From: Hypericum androsaemum
Taxonomy: Eukaryota > Streptophyta > Magnoliopsida > Malpighiales > Hypericaceae
NCBI GenBank assembly: GCA_963995505.1
Contig: OZ023190.1
Span: forward strand, 13,820,092-13,884,091
DNA: 64,000 nt
Direction of reading: 5' to 3'
Part shown: positions 1-14,821 of the stretch, piece by piece
Layout: each line of letters begins with the position of its first letter
Numbering within the stretch: the first letter of the stretch is position 1
Made by a program: the position numbers and the translations under genes
Notes under the pieces: model-generated
Told to the model about the DNA's origin: nothing
The model's database searches: none
Seen by the model: the letters and a program-made list of their open reading frames with translations, nothing else

Positions 1-1507
1 CGAATTAGACTCTGAAAAAATTAAAAATATATGTATATTTTAGAATTCGAATTTAAAATATTTGACTAAACTAGAACAATTTCATATTAATTGATCTACG
101 TGGTAGATGTCGAGATGGACTCTCACAACTATGAAATTTAAGGCTGCGAAATTGTAGGACGCTCTAAGTGAATGGATACAAGTCGCGATCTTGTAATTAA
201 TTGGGTTTCCGTTAATGTTCTGAGCTGCACCATAAAGAACTATAGTTGGGTATTCAATATATATTTTTGGTTGGATGTGATACTATTGAGGTTTCACATC
301 AACGCACTAATTAATATTGATGTACAGGTGAAATTGTTATTCAAGCTTCGTGGGGTACCAATAATAACGCGTTACCCATCATATATACTGTATTCCATTT
401 TATACGAATATGTACATATATATATATATTATGTGCTAATTACCAAAAAATATGTATTCCATATTTGAACTATATTCCCACCTCTTTTGTAGCCTAATAT
501 TTTGTGCCAATTATGTATATTGCGATTCAGAATTTTCGGAATTGCAATATCAAATAATTAATTGATGTGCTCTATGCTGAATTTTGACTTTTAGTCATAA
601 TTTATCAACCGATCGTTAATTCATGAGCCTTTGCACCCTATTATAAGGACAATTTTTTTTGTTAGAATACATTGATCATTAGGTTTATTATTTAGAAATT
701 AATTATAAGCGAATAATAGGAGCAGAACTACGTTGTAGCCCGTGGTACAAAAATCTCCACTTAAATTCAGAATGGTCACATAATTTTCGGAAAATTCTCA
801 CTTTGACCCCACACAATCTCCAATTAAAAAAATAATGGTCGTCGAAGGTTACTTAATGTGTAAAATTTATCACAATTCTTTGGTTTAATATTGCTGTTGC
901 ACGAGAGAAATGTGTTTAATAATGTTACTTTACCGTATGTAATTCATACATGTACTTAATTTGATATTTTATGGTGCAAACTAATTATTATTGGTTCAGT
1001 AAAGTATTTAGTTAATAAAAACGAGAGAAATGTGTTTCCGTGATAGTTAAGGATTCGACTCGAAGCAGCCCTTGAAATCTGGCTCCTCAACGAGTAACCA
1101 ATTAATATATTTGGTAATCCTTAAAAATATAATATATTTGGTCTGTTACAAATATCATTCGACATTTATTAATGAGTGATGATTTATTCATATATTATAG
1201 GAGAATAAAATTGTCAGATACAAATGGATTTAGACACTCAAATAATTAATTTCAAACTGTCATGTTCAGTTGGCTATATGTGATCTCAATTCCCTTGGTA
1301 ATCCGATCGACCAAATTGGTTGCATTTCTTTTTGAGAGTTTTGAGTTCAAATCACTAATACTAAGTTTTTTTTCACTCAAGTTTGACTTTAGTTTCTGCT
1401 CAGGCTGCAGGAATTTCCTGGGGAGTAAGTAGTTCCTATAATTTACAAAACCATAATAAACATATTAAACAATGTGATGTCCATAGCCCTAGACACAACA
1501 AATTGTC
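1..1507. other. AT-rich intergenic sequence
   Basis: No open frame here has recognisable protein similarity, codon bias or splice context. The 98-codon frame at 172-468 is made of low-complexity AT-rich sequence. The last few hundred bases are probably 3' flank of the minus-strand gene that ends at 1508. Confidence 0.6.
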
Positions 1508-2824
1508 TCAAATAGACATGTTGAGATCAATCCTAGGCTTCTTGGACATAGGCAAAGGAACAAGCGTATTGCACCTTGGGCACTTAGGGTCACTCTTCAT
1601 TACCAACACATATGATAAGCAACCGGGACATCCGGCCGCCACCGGCGAGCCGCGGCGATCTTCCTCCTCTTGAACTTCTCGAAACGAGAGCGAGGACGAA
1701 GTTGACGATGGTGGCGAATGCAATTTCTTCCATGTTGTCGGCCTCTTTTTGCCAGGTTCCTTTTCCGCCCTTTCGAGGGCAGACTTTACCTTCTCCAACG
1801 TGCATACACTCTGATAAACAGAGCTAGACGATGGCGATGACGACGATGGCGACGAGTTGCCTCCGTCGAAGAGGTTTAGCGTCACCTTTGACGACGAGGA
1901 GGGAGGGAAATTCAAATCTTGGAGCTTGGCTATTGTTTGATTGGCCTTGCTACTTTGATGATCGGACGATGAAGAAGACATGGACGTTGTACAATTGCAC
2001 CTTTGGAGGTAAACCTTGCCAGACTGTAGTAGAAAAATAACGGAAACAATTCATTAAATATAATACAGTAAATAAGTAATTAATTAGCTCTAACTATCTA
2101 CACTGATTAGGCCGAATTTTTCTGAGGATATGGATCTAGCATTTAATGATCATAAATAGCATTTAGGCGGGGTTAATTTTTTTTCCAAATGTGAAGGTTA
2201 CACCAAGACGGGGTTAATTAAATTGCTGAGGATTTAATAAAGAAGTACTATGACACTGAACCACGAGATTAAAGACAAAATATGAAAATAATCAGGTTGC
2301 AATATAATAGGTAATCATTCAAAGTTGGTAATGGACTTTGAAAACAGTAGTTTTCTCTTATTGGGTGTGGACACTACATGGGACGATTTGATCACTTCAA
2401 GGATTAATTAATCGACTGATCAAGTAATCAACTGAAATCGGTAAACAATTTTTAGGAACACCATCCGGTAATTGACTAATATGAAATTTAAAACACGTAA
2501 ATAAAAATATGTAACTTGATTTCCAGAAAGAATAGCATTAAAAAAAGAAATAGGCAAAGGATATGTAAATATTAATTACTAATTAGTAATTACCTTCAAG
2601 TCCAAGCGCTTTTCCCAACCACTAGGAACTTCCATGTCCAGGTCCAATTCTTGAGACTCGTTTCTAACGGAGGAAGAACCATGGCCGCCGGTATCGCCAC
2701 CGAGCAAGTCCCGGGTGATCAGGGGCGTTGAATTCCCACCACCCGTGTGATGATCATTCCCAGCCGTTAGATCACACACGTACCCGTTGATCACCCTCAT
2801 CAGGGAACTCACCTCCGCCGCCAT
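1508..2824 (-). CDS. CURLY FLAG LEAF1 / GIR-like protein (WW-like motif, C-terminal CxxC ribbon)
   Basis: Two exons: 2594-2824 and 1508-2023, with a GT-AG intron between them, giving 248 residues. Exon 1 ends in the conserved SGWEKRLDLK block; exon 2 continues in phase with SGKVYLQRC. Together they form the WW-like motif of the plant CFL1 family. The rest is Ser-rich, with a DLNFPP-type stretch, then a C-terminal zinc-ribbon-like segment with CPGC and CPRC pairs about 16 residues apart, as in CFL1/GIR proteins. Known members are nuclear co-regulators that bind homeodomain factors and affect cuticle or trichome development; that role here is inferred from family. The start is ATG 2824 (MAAEVSSL), because the upstream in-frame codon at 2833 is GTG. 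No frame breaks are seen. Confidence 0.8.
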
Positions 2825-2929
2825 GTACCCCACAACACCCTTTTAATATTTTCTCCTCCTTGTTGCGATGGCTAATCTCAAAGTTGAAGAAGATACGCTT
2901 CTCAGAGAATAAGGAGAGGAAATATAAGG

Positions 2930-2980
2930 ACGGGGAGAGAGAGGAGAGAGAGAGAGAGATGGATGAAATATATAAATGGA
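2930..2980 (-). promoter_or_regulatory. TATA box and GA/CT microsatellite upstream of the CFL1-like gene
   Basis: Read on the minus strand, ATTTATATATT (2967-2977) lies about 145 bases before the start codon. It is followed by a CT-rich stretch (2933-2959), which would fall in the early 5' UTR. CT-rich leaders next to a TATA box are common in plant core promoters. The assignment is by position and motif only. Confidence 0.5.
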
Positions 2981-2999
2981 GGGAGTAAAGGGTGAGGTT

Positions 3000-5900
3000 A
3001 TAAGCATTAAATATTACATAAATCTGAATTAGTCGGCTCTCGGGTGTTCGAATATCCAGTGTATCAAAAAAACAGGGATGGCTAATGATGCAGTTTTTTT
3101 TATATTTTTCAATATCCAGATTACCACGTTAACTAATCAAAATTCGAATCGTTAAATGTATCAAAATTTTCTAAAAAAATATTTAAAACTGTTTAGTTCC
3201 CAAAAATTCAAAATGAAAACTTTGTTAACTAGAAAAAAAAATTTGCCACTGGATGCAAGTAATAGTGTAGCATATATACTTACCGAAAAAAGTAGTGTAG
3301 CATATATGGCACGGGCTTTACGGGTATTTAAAAGGTTGTTTGTGAATTGTAATTAAATATCCTCTCTTGGTTGTTTTTAAATGTGAGATATTTCGCATTC
3401 CTAACTTAATTAATTTCTTCCTGTTTGAGCATTGAATTTTGATTTATGGCTCTACATTTATTTGCCTTGTTCAAATTTGTTTTGTAGTTGGCGATTTATT
3501 TATTTATGGGATGTGGATGAAGTTAGAGGGGCGAAGAATTCAAGGAAAGTTGGGCACGTAATTACGGTGGCATTAAATGCTTTCAAATACCGGTCCACAA
3601 TTTTGGCTCTCTTCCTTGTTTGTATATTTAATAATCTAAATTAACCAAATTTCGATTCCTTAATAATACAGTAGCATTAAAGAATTTTTTGGGAAACATT
3701 TGTCAAAAGGTAATGTCCAGCTACAACATGAATTTGAATATATATATGTTATATGTTCGTTTCAAAAAAAAAAGCTACAACATGAATCAGTGGACCTGTT
3801 TAATATCAGAATATCATGTGATATAAAAAAAATACTAAGTCAATTACTCGATGCCTCAAATTTCTCTGTTAATTTAAGAAATCCATGCTATTACATTGAA
3901 AAGTTTAAAATTGTAAAAATTATACGCCAAATTATAAATTGTATGGGAACAAGTACGAATTAAAATTGGATTTAACCCAAAATTTAACTCACTAAAAGGA
4001 TCAAACAAGGCGGCTTTAGAATTAAAAATCCCCCACGAGTTCTGCCTCGCTGAGGAATCAGATATCTCGCGTGTGATGCTAGTCCAAATTAAATTGGGAG
4101 CATGTCACATGAATACTATGTTATTGAAAAATAGGGAGGTTTGGGTGTTTATGGGGCCGGCACACCAAAAGATGTCCCCAAAAAACAAATGGGGGCGAAA
4201 CTTTTTCTTGATAAATAAAATTTGTATTAAAATTTTAGGTGCCAGAAGTAATTACAAGATAATTACAGTATTAGTAAAAACTATGATTAGAGTTATCTAA
4301 TTGCATGTTCACAATGTATATCCACCTAAGAAACACCCCAATCCAATAAAATTGGCACCAGCAATGCCAAAAATGCCAAGAAGCCATAATCACGGGAGTT
4401 TGAATTTTTTTTTTTATTGCTCCTTACCCCGCTCAGAATCACGAATATCCTTGAGAGCCTGAGGCACTTCATCCTTCCAAGTGCAACCCAAAAAAAGGGC
4501 TATCATCAACGTCTTAATTTCACGATCCACACTCCGAGCCTCAGCACGCTCCACCGATCCAGACGACAAAGGAGGAATGGCCTCGAGCATGATCGTTTCT
4601 GATGATGGAGTCGGTATATGATGAATTGATGATCGGTTTGATTCATTAATATTTTAATAAAATTTAAAAGAGATAAAATGTATTTTATAGAGTCCATCAT
4701 CTTTTAAAAATGATAAAATTTTAACTATTTGATAGATCAAGTCATATTTTGAAAAAAAACCTTTACAAAAAATTTCATATGATACCTGTCACCAATAGGA
4801 TGAGCACCATCATTCTAGGTATTATTCTGGGCCGCTAGATGGAGAAGGCGAGCACGTATGTTTAATCATAAGGTGAAGATCTACTAGTGCTAGATTGAGA
4901 GAATTTTTGGGTTTTCACGTTGAGGGACACACAATGATGCACAATACGACATATAGTGGTGCACAACGCTACATAGAATGGTGCATCATGCAACATCCAA
5001 TGGTACACAACACGACATATATTGGTGCATTATGCGATATACAATGTTGCATCATGCACATACAATTGTTAACCATAATACAACTATAATATATTAAAAA
5101 ATGTCCCTATACAATCAACTATATTACAAAAATGCCATCACGCTCAAGCGGACCTATCGTTGACATTTTCACATTGTACGGACTATGCTGATGTGACTAT
5201 CATCAGTGAATCCGGCTTTGATGCTGAAAATGAATGTCTTGGGCAATAAAAATATATAAAAGTAATATCCATAGACTTTTTTAATATAAAATTACATGGA
5301 TTTATGTGTATTACGTAAAATGTGGATGATAACATGTAGGTTCAATTATTTCAAACATATCCTATAGTTTTATATATTGTGAAAAAGTATGTAGACAAAT
5401 ATAATATATAATAGGGTTAACTGCATACTAAATACATGTGTTATTCCAGATTTGGAAAAATTACACCAATCATAGAAATAACTAAAAGCATATTTTTACG
5501 ATATGAAATTTTCTTAAATAACCTAAACATTTATACTATAAGTATCATTTTATTACTATGACTAATTAATTTGAAATTTTCAAATAAGGGATTCGATCTA
5601 ATTTTCATGCAAACGAGATGATACTTATTCTGAAAGTTATTTTCCATTTAATTTAAATATTTTCCAAGTTTAATTCTGGTAGATCTCATCCGCAATTATT
5701 GTGTTCCTTCTTTTCTGCATTAGGGCATTAAATATTCTATTCAATGCGGTTTTATGTTTGCATCATCCATTATGGTCATTTAAAATTCTAGAGAGAGACG
5801 AATTTTTCTTTTAAATTTTATAGTAAAGTATTGGTGCTTCGCTAGCCGGGAGTTGAATGCATTTAAGATAGTCATTAAAGTTTTAAATGCAACAGTTAAT

Positions 5901-6334
5901 GCTTTTTAAAAAATCTTCTTCAATTCCAAGAGCTAAAGTCCATAGAGGCACGTCACCTCTATCTTCCACGTACTTTCCAAACATGGCAATATAATTTAAT
6001 ATCGTTCAAGTGGTTAGATAAATTATTTTAAAGCATTGTAGGATGAGTATGTCTATAGAAATATTGTGGGGTTATGAAAATATCAAAATAGTGTGGTCGG
6101 GAGTTTCTAATTCATCATATCTTTTATCAAAGTCGAGAGTGACGTTTTTGGTTTTCGATGCAAAAAGAAACATTTGCAATTAGGATCTTCTTCTTTCCAT
6201 TAAATCAAATAAGTTGAATATAGTATAGGTTTACATACCTAATCGAATTCTTTACTTTTTTCGATACTATAAGATTCTTTTTTGTAAGCTTTTTTTAATG
6301 AAATATTTTACTCACAAAAAACAATTAGGCTTCG
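3000..6334. other. AT-rich intergenic sequence
   Basis: No supported gene. Short frames around 3156-3356, 3432-3644 and 3700-3963 look like chance frames in AT-rich DNA. The only clear structure is the 22-bp tandem array at 4925-5078, listed separately. Confidence 0.6.
4925..5078. repeat. 22-bp minisatellite, about 7 degenerate copies
   Basis: Units begin at 4925, 4947, 4969, 4991, 5013, 5035 and 5057. They follow the pattern CGACATATAGTGGTGCACAA plus two bases, with a near-constant TGGTGCA/TGCATCATG core. The period is exactly 22 in all copies, although the bases diverge. Since 22 is not a multiple of three, the 64-codon frame across it is not a repeat protein. Confidence 0.85.
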
Positions 6335-6342
6335 GGAAGAAA

Positions 6343-6417
6343 GGCCCATTATATAGTGGGCTTCAAGAGTTAATTTCAACTGCGGCCCATAACCAGCACT
6401 CATCCTAAAAGGCCCAT
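6343..6417 (+). promoter_or_regulatory. Cluster of site II (GGCCCAT / TGGGCT) elements in the ubiquitin-RUB promoter
   Basis: Four matches to the TCP-bound site II motif lie within 75 bp: GGCCCAT at 6343, TGGGCTT at 6357, GGCCCAT at 6384 and GGCCCAT at 6411. They are 260-340 bases before the ubiquitin-RUB start codon. Site II clusters are typical of growth-linked housekeeping promoters in plants. Function is inferred from motif and position. Confidence 0.65.
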
Positions 6418-6610
6418 TAGATGGTGGGATGAGAGAACAAAAGATCCTGTCTCGGTTTTAATGCTTAATTGTTACGCGAGCCCAAACGGAATCCTTATTG
6501 GCACCTTTCAACATTGGTATTCGTATTCTATTCGAACTCGGATTAATCGATCCAGTCGGTGGGGTTTCTAATCGCTAAACAGACAGAGACCATCTTCCCC
6601 TATGATATAA

Positions 6611-7851
<1,241 letters not shown>

Positions 7852-10800
7852 AAGATTTATGTACTGCTAGTAAGTCACTCTGCAATACTTGCATGACCAT
7901 TCCATGGATAAAATGGCAGTGTTACAAGAACATGTCCAGCTGATTTACTTGGAATGAGAATATCTACTTCTTAATATCGTCGCTTTCGATCACTTGCAAG
8001 TTTTCTGGTAAGATGTAGTTCTAGGAAAAGCAGTGGAGGAAATATCTAGCAGAATCTCACTGGAATCGTTATCATTCTTCATCCACCTTTGGCCGAACTT
8101 GTGGGGAGTAGGGTCTTGTTAAAGATGCTTTGATGGTGCAATTCTTGTTTCCTTATGACCAGTGACCACATTCCCCTAAAAAAAAAGAAAGATCAGTGAC
8201 CACATCTGCTGGAAGATTGTTTCTTCTGGGATTGGGAGGAAGCATTCTTACTCATCTGTTGTGTGATTCTTGGTTCTCTCGTATCCTCCCGATTTCAAAT
8301 ATCACACCAACACAGGAAACAGCATATTTGTTACAATTCTTCTGTCCTTGAGCCAAATTAAATTTCTTTTCCAAGTCGATGCATTTCTGTGCAAAACCCC
8401 CCTTCCTAGTAATTGTGCGATATTTTCTTTTGGAAATCACTTGATATCGAGGTACATATTAGATCAACTAATCTGAGTTTCGAGTTTGATAGAATCACAA
8501 CAGACGATAAAACTGTTTGATCAATATTATTGTTGGGCGCTCTTTTCCTATATCAATTTTTTTGCTTTCCGATGAGGGAATCCTGCATTCGGGTATTATG
8601 CAACATATAATATTGATAAATAAGTAAAATTCACTTCTAAAAAACTGTGTGTCAAAAGTGTTGTTTGAATGAATCCCATATGATGACCCATTTTGTATAT
8701 TTAGAGCATCAAGAAATAAATAATATGTTGCCAATTTGCCATACGCTTTTGTATATGGTGACCAACATAATTCACTCTGTTCCTGAACGCTTAAGCGTAT
8801 TGAGCTCAACTGTTTTTCTTGATTGCGGCTTGGATCTTTCTGTTCCTCGACGTCACTAGTCACCAACAAAATCTCAAAGTTCGACAGCTTCTTGTCCAAT
8901 TCGAAATTCTTGTCAGAGGACACCAAACAACCGTGTGCACCAACGAGACTGCCAACTTTTTTTGAAAAACGTCGTAGATGAGTTTTTCAACTTTGTAACT
9001 GTGAATGTTTTAGTGTCAAATGTAGTTATGATTTTTTCAACTTTGTAGAAACTGGTGTATATTTTAATAAATAAAAATTGAATAAATTGTTGCAATTCTA
9101 CGGTAGTTTTGATAGATCAAGTGGTAATTCATTTGGTATGATTCAATCAATGAAAATTCAATATGATTTAAGAAAAATATTAATCTACGGAATTAATTTT
9201 TTCTATTTTCAAGGTGGTGGCTGACTGACACTGGTCTGGTTTAAAACTGAGAAACTAAAAATTGGTTGATCGATAGTTTTAGTTCAAAACTGTTGATCAC
9301 AATCAATGTTTGTGATATTTAACAACTATTAACCGGTCGTTACAGTTAGATTATCGACTTAAAACCGTGATATTATCAAATTGATTACAACTTATATTTT
9401 CATTAAACTACGATTAACGATCTATAAATAATCGTCGGTGCAACTTCAACCTGCACTAACACAATTGTGCCTAATGGATTTGCTTCATGCCATCGCTTCA
9501 GACTGCTTTCTTGCAACTGAGTGAATCCAGATTACACTCAAGTGATTTGATTTATACTATTTATTGATATGCATCTTCTTCTCTACAAATATATTGAGAG
9601 TTTTCCAATGTTTAACGCGTTTAGTTTAGAGTAATTTTAGCCTCTTGGAAAATTTCTCTGGGTGTGTGTGAGTGGTAACAAAATACCAAATTACAACTGA
9701 CATTTTAAATCACAATAACCGAGTATATCAAGTCATAGTTGTTGAGAAACCGTTGTCGTGTATCTTCTAGCGCTACACCATAAAACATAAGCCATGCGTC
9801 ATGCATATGTTTCACCTATGATATTTTCTGTTTTGCAACTTTAGATTAGGTTTGGTAGTCTCTCAAGTCTTCCCAAGTTAGTAAGGCAACTAACTATAAG
9901 AAAGTACATATGTCAAGATTAGGTAACGCATGGTCAAAGCCTTGTTATTGTTAGTTTCCCTAACAAAAGACTTGGATAGAGGGGACCTAATTGGTTAATC
10001 AAATTTAAAAACCACATTATTCTGTCATTTTCAAATGGTTGGACTTGCTTGATTTATTTAGATTGCATGGGTTTGGACAATTAAAATGACAAAACTCTCA
10101 TTACAAAATTTTAGCTGAATTGTATTTACCGAACTCGAATTCAAAACATGTAATTAATTTATACTAATTGTTCATTAGTTGATCCACCTAATAGATGGTT
10201 TGAAATTGACATATAACTGTACTTGTTTCGTCAAAATATGTGATGTTCGTTTCAACGGGCACTAATGTTATGGGCTGGTCACCTAAATCTGAAGAATTGG
10301 TATTAATCTCTCACCCAAGAGTCTTTCCCTGGATCCCATAACATTCCACTTGCTTTAAATAAATATATTTAACGTTACCCGATTGCCTTTGATTAGCCGA
10401 GGGATGTGGGAAAATTTGAAGAATTTAATTAGGTACAGAGCCATTCTCAACCAAGATTAATCATGAGGGGAAAGGGTGATATCAAAATTGATTTGAGGTT
10501 TATTTAAACATTAATTTTTTTTCCTTCTTAAGTGATTTCAAAATTTTGACAAATGTGAAACCTTGTGTTTTTTTGAAAGTTAAATTTTTACACCATGATT
10601 ACACTTGAATCCTGGATCTTCTTATTATCACATTTAAATTTTGAATCTTCTTAAATTAGTATACTCTTTGTACCGTTAAACTAAATGTCCTTTCACATGT
10701 AAAATTCTCTTTTTTTGTTACAATTCCTCGATCGTGTTTTTATAAGTGGATAGATATATATTATTCCTTATAAATGTTTACACCATATAAAGATAAAATG

Positions 10801-11533
10801 CTTTGTTTTGTTTATAATATTAATGTAAACTACCTAGCTGCGCTTGTTTCCATTGCTTGGACATGACTCGATATGGATTTTTGTCCAAGCCTATGTTTGA
10901 CGCAGGAAATGGATGAGACAAAATTAAAAATTTGTCCCAGCCCTCTTCTAATTTCTTGTCTCAGTCCAATGACATAAATTTCTTATATTAGGTTTTTATC
11001 ATATTATCCTAGATTCTTTTCTTTTTTATGTCTTCACCAAGTTTAACTAAATTAAGACTAATCATTTTTTCTAATATATAATTTTTCGGTCTCATATACA
11101 AAATTTTTTAATTCGGATTCAAATATTCAATATTTGTATACTCATTTATTTCTTTTAAAATTTTATATTTCGGATACAAATCCAAATAAAGATATAAAAT
11201 GGTTAATTCATATATTTGATTAATACATATATATTTTCATTATAGTATTTTAATGAGACTTTCGTATTAGAAAATTCACACACTACTCGATTGTACACTG
11301 TACATGTATCAAGGATTCTTAATAATACTTATACATTTACAAAAAAAAAAATATTTATCAATTATGTGATGGTATATTAAAAATATTCGTATTATAACTA
11401 CGATGATCCAAATATGTAAGAATTTTTTGAAGGATTTAGTTTTAAATTTTTTTTGAAAGGATTTCATTTTATTGTATAATAATTTTTAATATAACTGCAA
11501 TGATTGATTTTACTCGGGTTAATGAATACTCTT

Positions 11534-11624
11534 TTTTTTGTCATGAATGGTAATTTTGTCTTTAACAAAATTTTAGACTTTTTTGTCATGAATGGTAATT
11601 TTGTCTTTAACAAAATTTTAGACT
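11534..11624. repeat. Perfect or near-perfect 45-bp tandem duplication
   Basis: A 45-base unit containing TTTTGTCATGAATGGTAATT appears from 11536 and again from 11581 with no spacer. Within the unit, TTTTGTC...GACAAAA-like arms make it partly self-complementary. The near identity of the copies suggests a recent duplication. Confidence 0.85.
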
Positions 11625-11869
11625 GAAATATTACCGTACCAAACAGAAAACTTGACTAAATATTTAATTACGTACTGAAGTTACCAAACATAGGACAGAT
11701 CAGCAAAAATAACCAGGTCTGTCCAGTACTGTCATGTCCTATATCTCTATACAGAAGTCTTACCAAACGCACCCCCTAAGTTGGCCATCATCTAAAAGAT
11801 TTTGGGGTTGGATTTGGTCCTGAACGTGTATAACGTGCCAGGATCGTCCTAGAGGATAAAATGGTCTAC

Positions 11870-12005
11870 CCAGTTATGATAAAATGGTTTCACGGGGATC
11901 GTCCCGGATAAACCGGATCTATCCTGGATAAAGGGAGTTGGATAAAATAGTTTGCCCGGTTATAATAAAATGGTCTACCCGATTATAATAAAATGGTCTA
12001 CCAAA
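11870..12005. repeat. Degenerate tandem repeat of ATAAAATGGTCTACCCG-type units
   Basis: At least four copies of a unit of about 23-25 bases share ATAAAATGGT(C/T)TACCC followed by GGTTATA or GATTATA. They alternate with CCCGGATAAACCGGATC-type segments. No coding potential is seen. Confidence 0.6.
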
Positions 12006-12791
12006 TGGGCCATCCAAGACCGTCCTGGACACGAACTTTCATAACCAAATTTGGTCTCAAAGATTCTAGGTACAAAATGTTTTCTTGTTTGCAAAGTATC
12101 GTAAAGGATTGACCACGGTAATTATATTAGGATCACATTAATTTGGAAGTAAAATCTATAGTCCGTACTTACCAAGATTGGCATCAAGTAAAAAAAATGC
12201 AACAAATAGAAAAATAACCAAATATGGCCGGTTGTGACAAGTAAATGCGTAGAACTAAGACAATCATATGCAGGAGCCTTTAATACTATTTAAGAACAAT
12301 TACTTATCAAAAAACTATTTAAGAACATTTCAAATAAAAACTTCAAGGGATTAAACATAATAATTAATTTTATACCATAAAATTAGCATCTATACAAGGA
12401 AAATCAATAAATAAACCATGGTGGATAAAATGAACCATGGCAATATTTAAATTATTATCTTTTCTTAAAATCTAGGAAAGAGAAAGTAAACCATGTACAG
12501 TATATTTATTATCCATCATAAAATTGTCACCCGATAAAATTCTAAAATGTCATATTTTCTTGTTGCCCCTAAACCAATTACTTAGAATATATAAGAGGGT
12601 ACACCCTGAAAGGAATTCTCCCCTAACCAAAAGAAGATCTAGTGAGTGCCACTAGGAGTAGATCAACCTTGGACAATAAATTGAGATTCCCTAGAATTAT
12701 ATCTTTGGAGGGATCTCCTTGGGTCTCTCCTATTTAGTGTTTCCTATTCTCAGTGAGAAAGGGGAAACATATTCCTAATTTTTTTAATAGG

Positions 12792-14821
12792 ATGGGGAAA
12801 GGGAGAGCACCTTGCTGTGATAAGAGCCAAGTGAAGAAAGGTCCATGGAGCCCAGCAGAAGATCTCAGGCTTATGGCATTCATTCAGAAGCATGGATATG
12901 AGAATTGGAGGGCTCTCCCTAAACAAGCTGGTTAGTTTCCTCTTAATTGCTTGCTATTTTATGTCTCTTTTGTCTGTTTTTTATAAGTTGATGTTTATTT
13001 TTACGAAATTTAGACCCGTCTTTTATCCGAAATTTCAAATCTCTACCTCATTTACCTTACCCTTTGTCACTCGATCAAGGTTTCGCAGTGCAACCAAACT
13101 TGTTAGAGATGATTCAGTTAATCTAGCCAGAACCTTTTCCAGATAATTAGCTGCTCATTCCTTTTTCACTTTGTTCTATTGAGAAGACCCTTGAAGTCAT
13201 TAATTAATTTCCATAATTTGTAAACTTGTAGATGAATTGCCTTTCCTTTTTGTCTTCTTCTTTCTATTACTTGTTATATTTTCTATTTCTTTTTGGAAAC
13301 TCCTCGTCTTATCCGGTTATTTGCTGACAATTTACAAAAGGCCATTAACGAAAAGGAACTAGGGTTTACCCAAAGTGACCGATTATCTTTCTTCCCAATA
13401 AACTCACACAATGGACTAGATTAGAATATAATCCAGTTGGCGCACGTAATTATATATTTTTATTGTATAGATATATTCACCAAAAACATTGGTGCCTGGC
13501 CATTATCATCACCATATGAATGATACTGCTTAGCTACCAGCTGTTGTGATCATCAATACTACTGATTGCTTGGTAGCCATGCTTCAATATAATTTCTTCC
13601 ACTTTATTTTGAAAAGGAAAGATTACCGTATCTTTAGTTTTGAGTGCGTAACGTGTTAGGCTTGTTTATAAATATGAAAAATCTACTTGGGTTCTAATAT
13701 GGTATTAAAGCGGGTTGATTCTCTGACCCGTTGTTGCTCATACGATCTTCATGTCATGGAAAAGACACCATTGGATTAATCTAACAAACATCATGAATAC
13801 TTACAAAGACTGATCAGCGTTTAAGTTGGGTAAATAATAACGACATAAAATGGAGACAAAACACGGACATCTAATTCGTTGCATTTGGTTGCTTAATTGT
13901 TCGTTGTTTATATGTTGATTAGGATTGTTGAGGTGCGGGAAAAGTTGTCGGCTGAGATGGATTAATTACCTAAGGCCTGACCTAAAGCGAGGGAGCTTCA
14001 CGAAGGAGGAAGAGGATCTGATCATTCGGCTTCATCAGTCTTTGGGAAACAAGTAACGTTCCTTTTGTTGGTTTCCAATAAGTTGATGTATTATTAACTC
14101 CTAATTTCTATTCATCAATATGTTTAAGTGCAACAACTGATCTTTGTTCTTCAGGTGGTCAAAGATTGCTTCTCATTTCCCTGGAAGAACAGACAACGAG
14201 ATCAAGAACGTGTGGAACACGTATTTCAAGAAAATGTTGGCATCTAGTGATGCCAAGCCCGAATCATCTTCAACTTCGTCTTCCTCCTCCTCCTCCTCAA
14301 GCAACATCGATACGCCACAATGCGACACAGATATGGGTACGAAACTCGATGGCCATCTAAATCCGACGATTAAGAAGCCGAAAGGGTCATCAACTCCGGC
14401 CACATCCTCATCGTCCAACATCTCGAGTAGTGTCACAAACACTACCCAGGTTGATGTTACCCAACACGGGGAGGCAGAGGTTCAAGGTACCGCAGTGGAA
14501 ATGGAAATTCCATTAGAATCGGACGTTGATTTTTGGAACATGCTGGATAGCTTAAGTAACTCGGACAATAAAATCGCGGCAGTCACCGGGAATGCTGATC
14601 AGGAATCTATAACCTCAAACTTTGGAGATACATACCTCGAGGAACTTGAAAATAAGATGTGGCTCAATGACTTGAAAAATAAACTTGGGTTGGAGGAAAC
14701 AAGCGAAGGAGACCAGGAAAATTTACTGGGAGATGTCAATATTGATTTTATGCAAGACAATCAGTTCGAGCAAGAGATTAATTCCCAATTAGAATGTTAT
14801 TATTTGTGGCCCTCAATATGA
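12792..14821 (+). CDS. R2R3-MYB transcription factor, subgroup 2/3-like
   Basis: Three exons: 12792-12930, 13923-14052 and 14155-14821, giving 311 residues. The start ATG 12792 gives the conserved N-terminus [11 protein letters not shown]. Residues about 14-65 form repeat R2 (key Trp residues, [17 protein letters not shown]) and 66-117 form R3 ([19 protein letters not shown]), ending NVWNTYFKK. Intron positions after the R2 Gly codon and in the R3 Lys codon are the classic R2R3-MYB ones. At the bHLH-binding signature in R3 the expected Leu is Ser, so partnering with bHLH factors is unlikely. The C-terminus has a poly-Ser run and acidic DFWNMLD and [11 protein letters not shown] blocks, like activation regions of the MYB58/63/72 and MYB13/14/15 groups. 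Those relatives regulate lignin, phenylpropanoid or stress genes; the exact role is inferred. Confidence 0.92.

Larger units (their letters stand above)
7852..12791. other. Long AT-rich intergenic region with small tandem duplications
   Basis: The first few hundred bases are probably 3' UTR of the ubiquitin-RUB gene. I see no supported gene in the remainder. A 143-codon minus-strand frame at 8495-8926 has no recognisable motif. Two tandem structures (11534-11624 and about 11870-12005) are listed separately. From 12590 onward the sequence is the MYB promoter and leader. Confidence 0.6.

Noticed and set aside
2822..2833. Longer N-terminus (MGYMAAEV) for the CFL1-like protein
   Set aside because: The upstream codon at 2833 is GTG; the first ATG is at 2824 and gives the family-typical start.
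4895..5089. His/Cys-rich 64-codon frame as a small peptide gene
   Set aside because: It is the translation of the 22-bp minisatellite and has no promoter or conserved context.
8495..8926. 143-codon minus-strand open frame
   Set aside because: No recognisable domain, promoter or splice context; sits in AT-rich spacer after the ubiquitin-RUB gene and has unbiased codon use. Could be chance.
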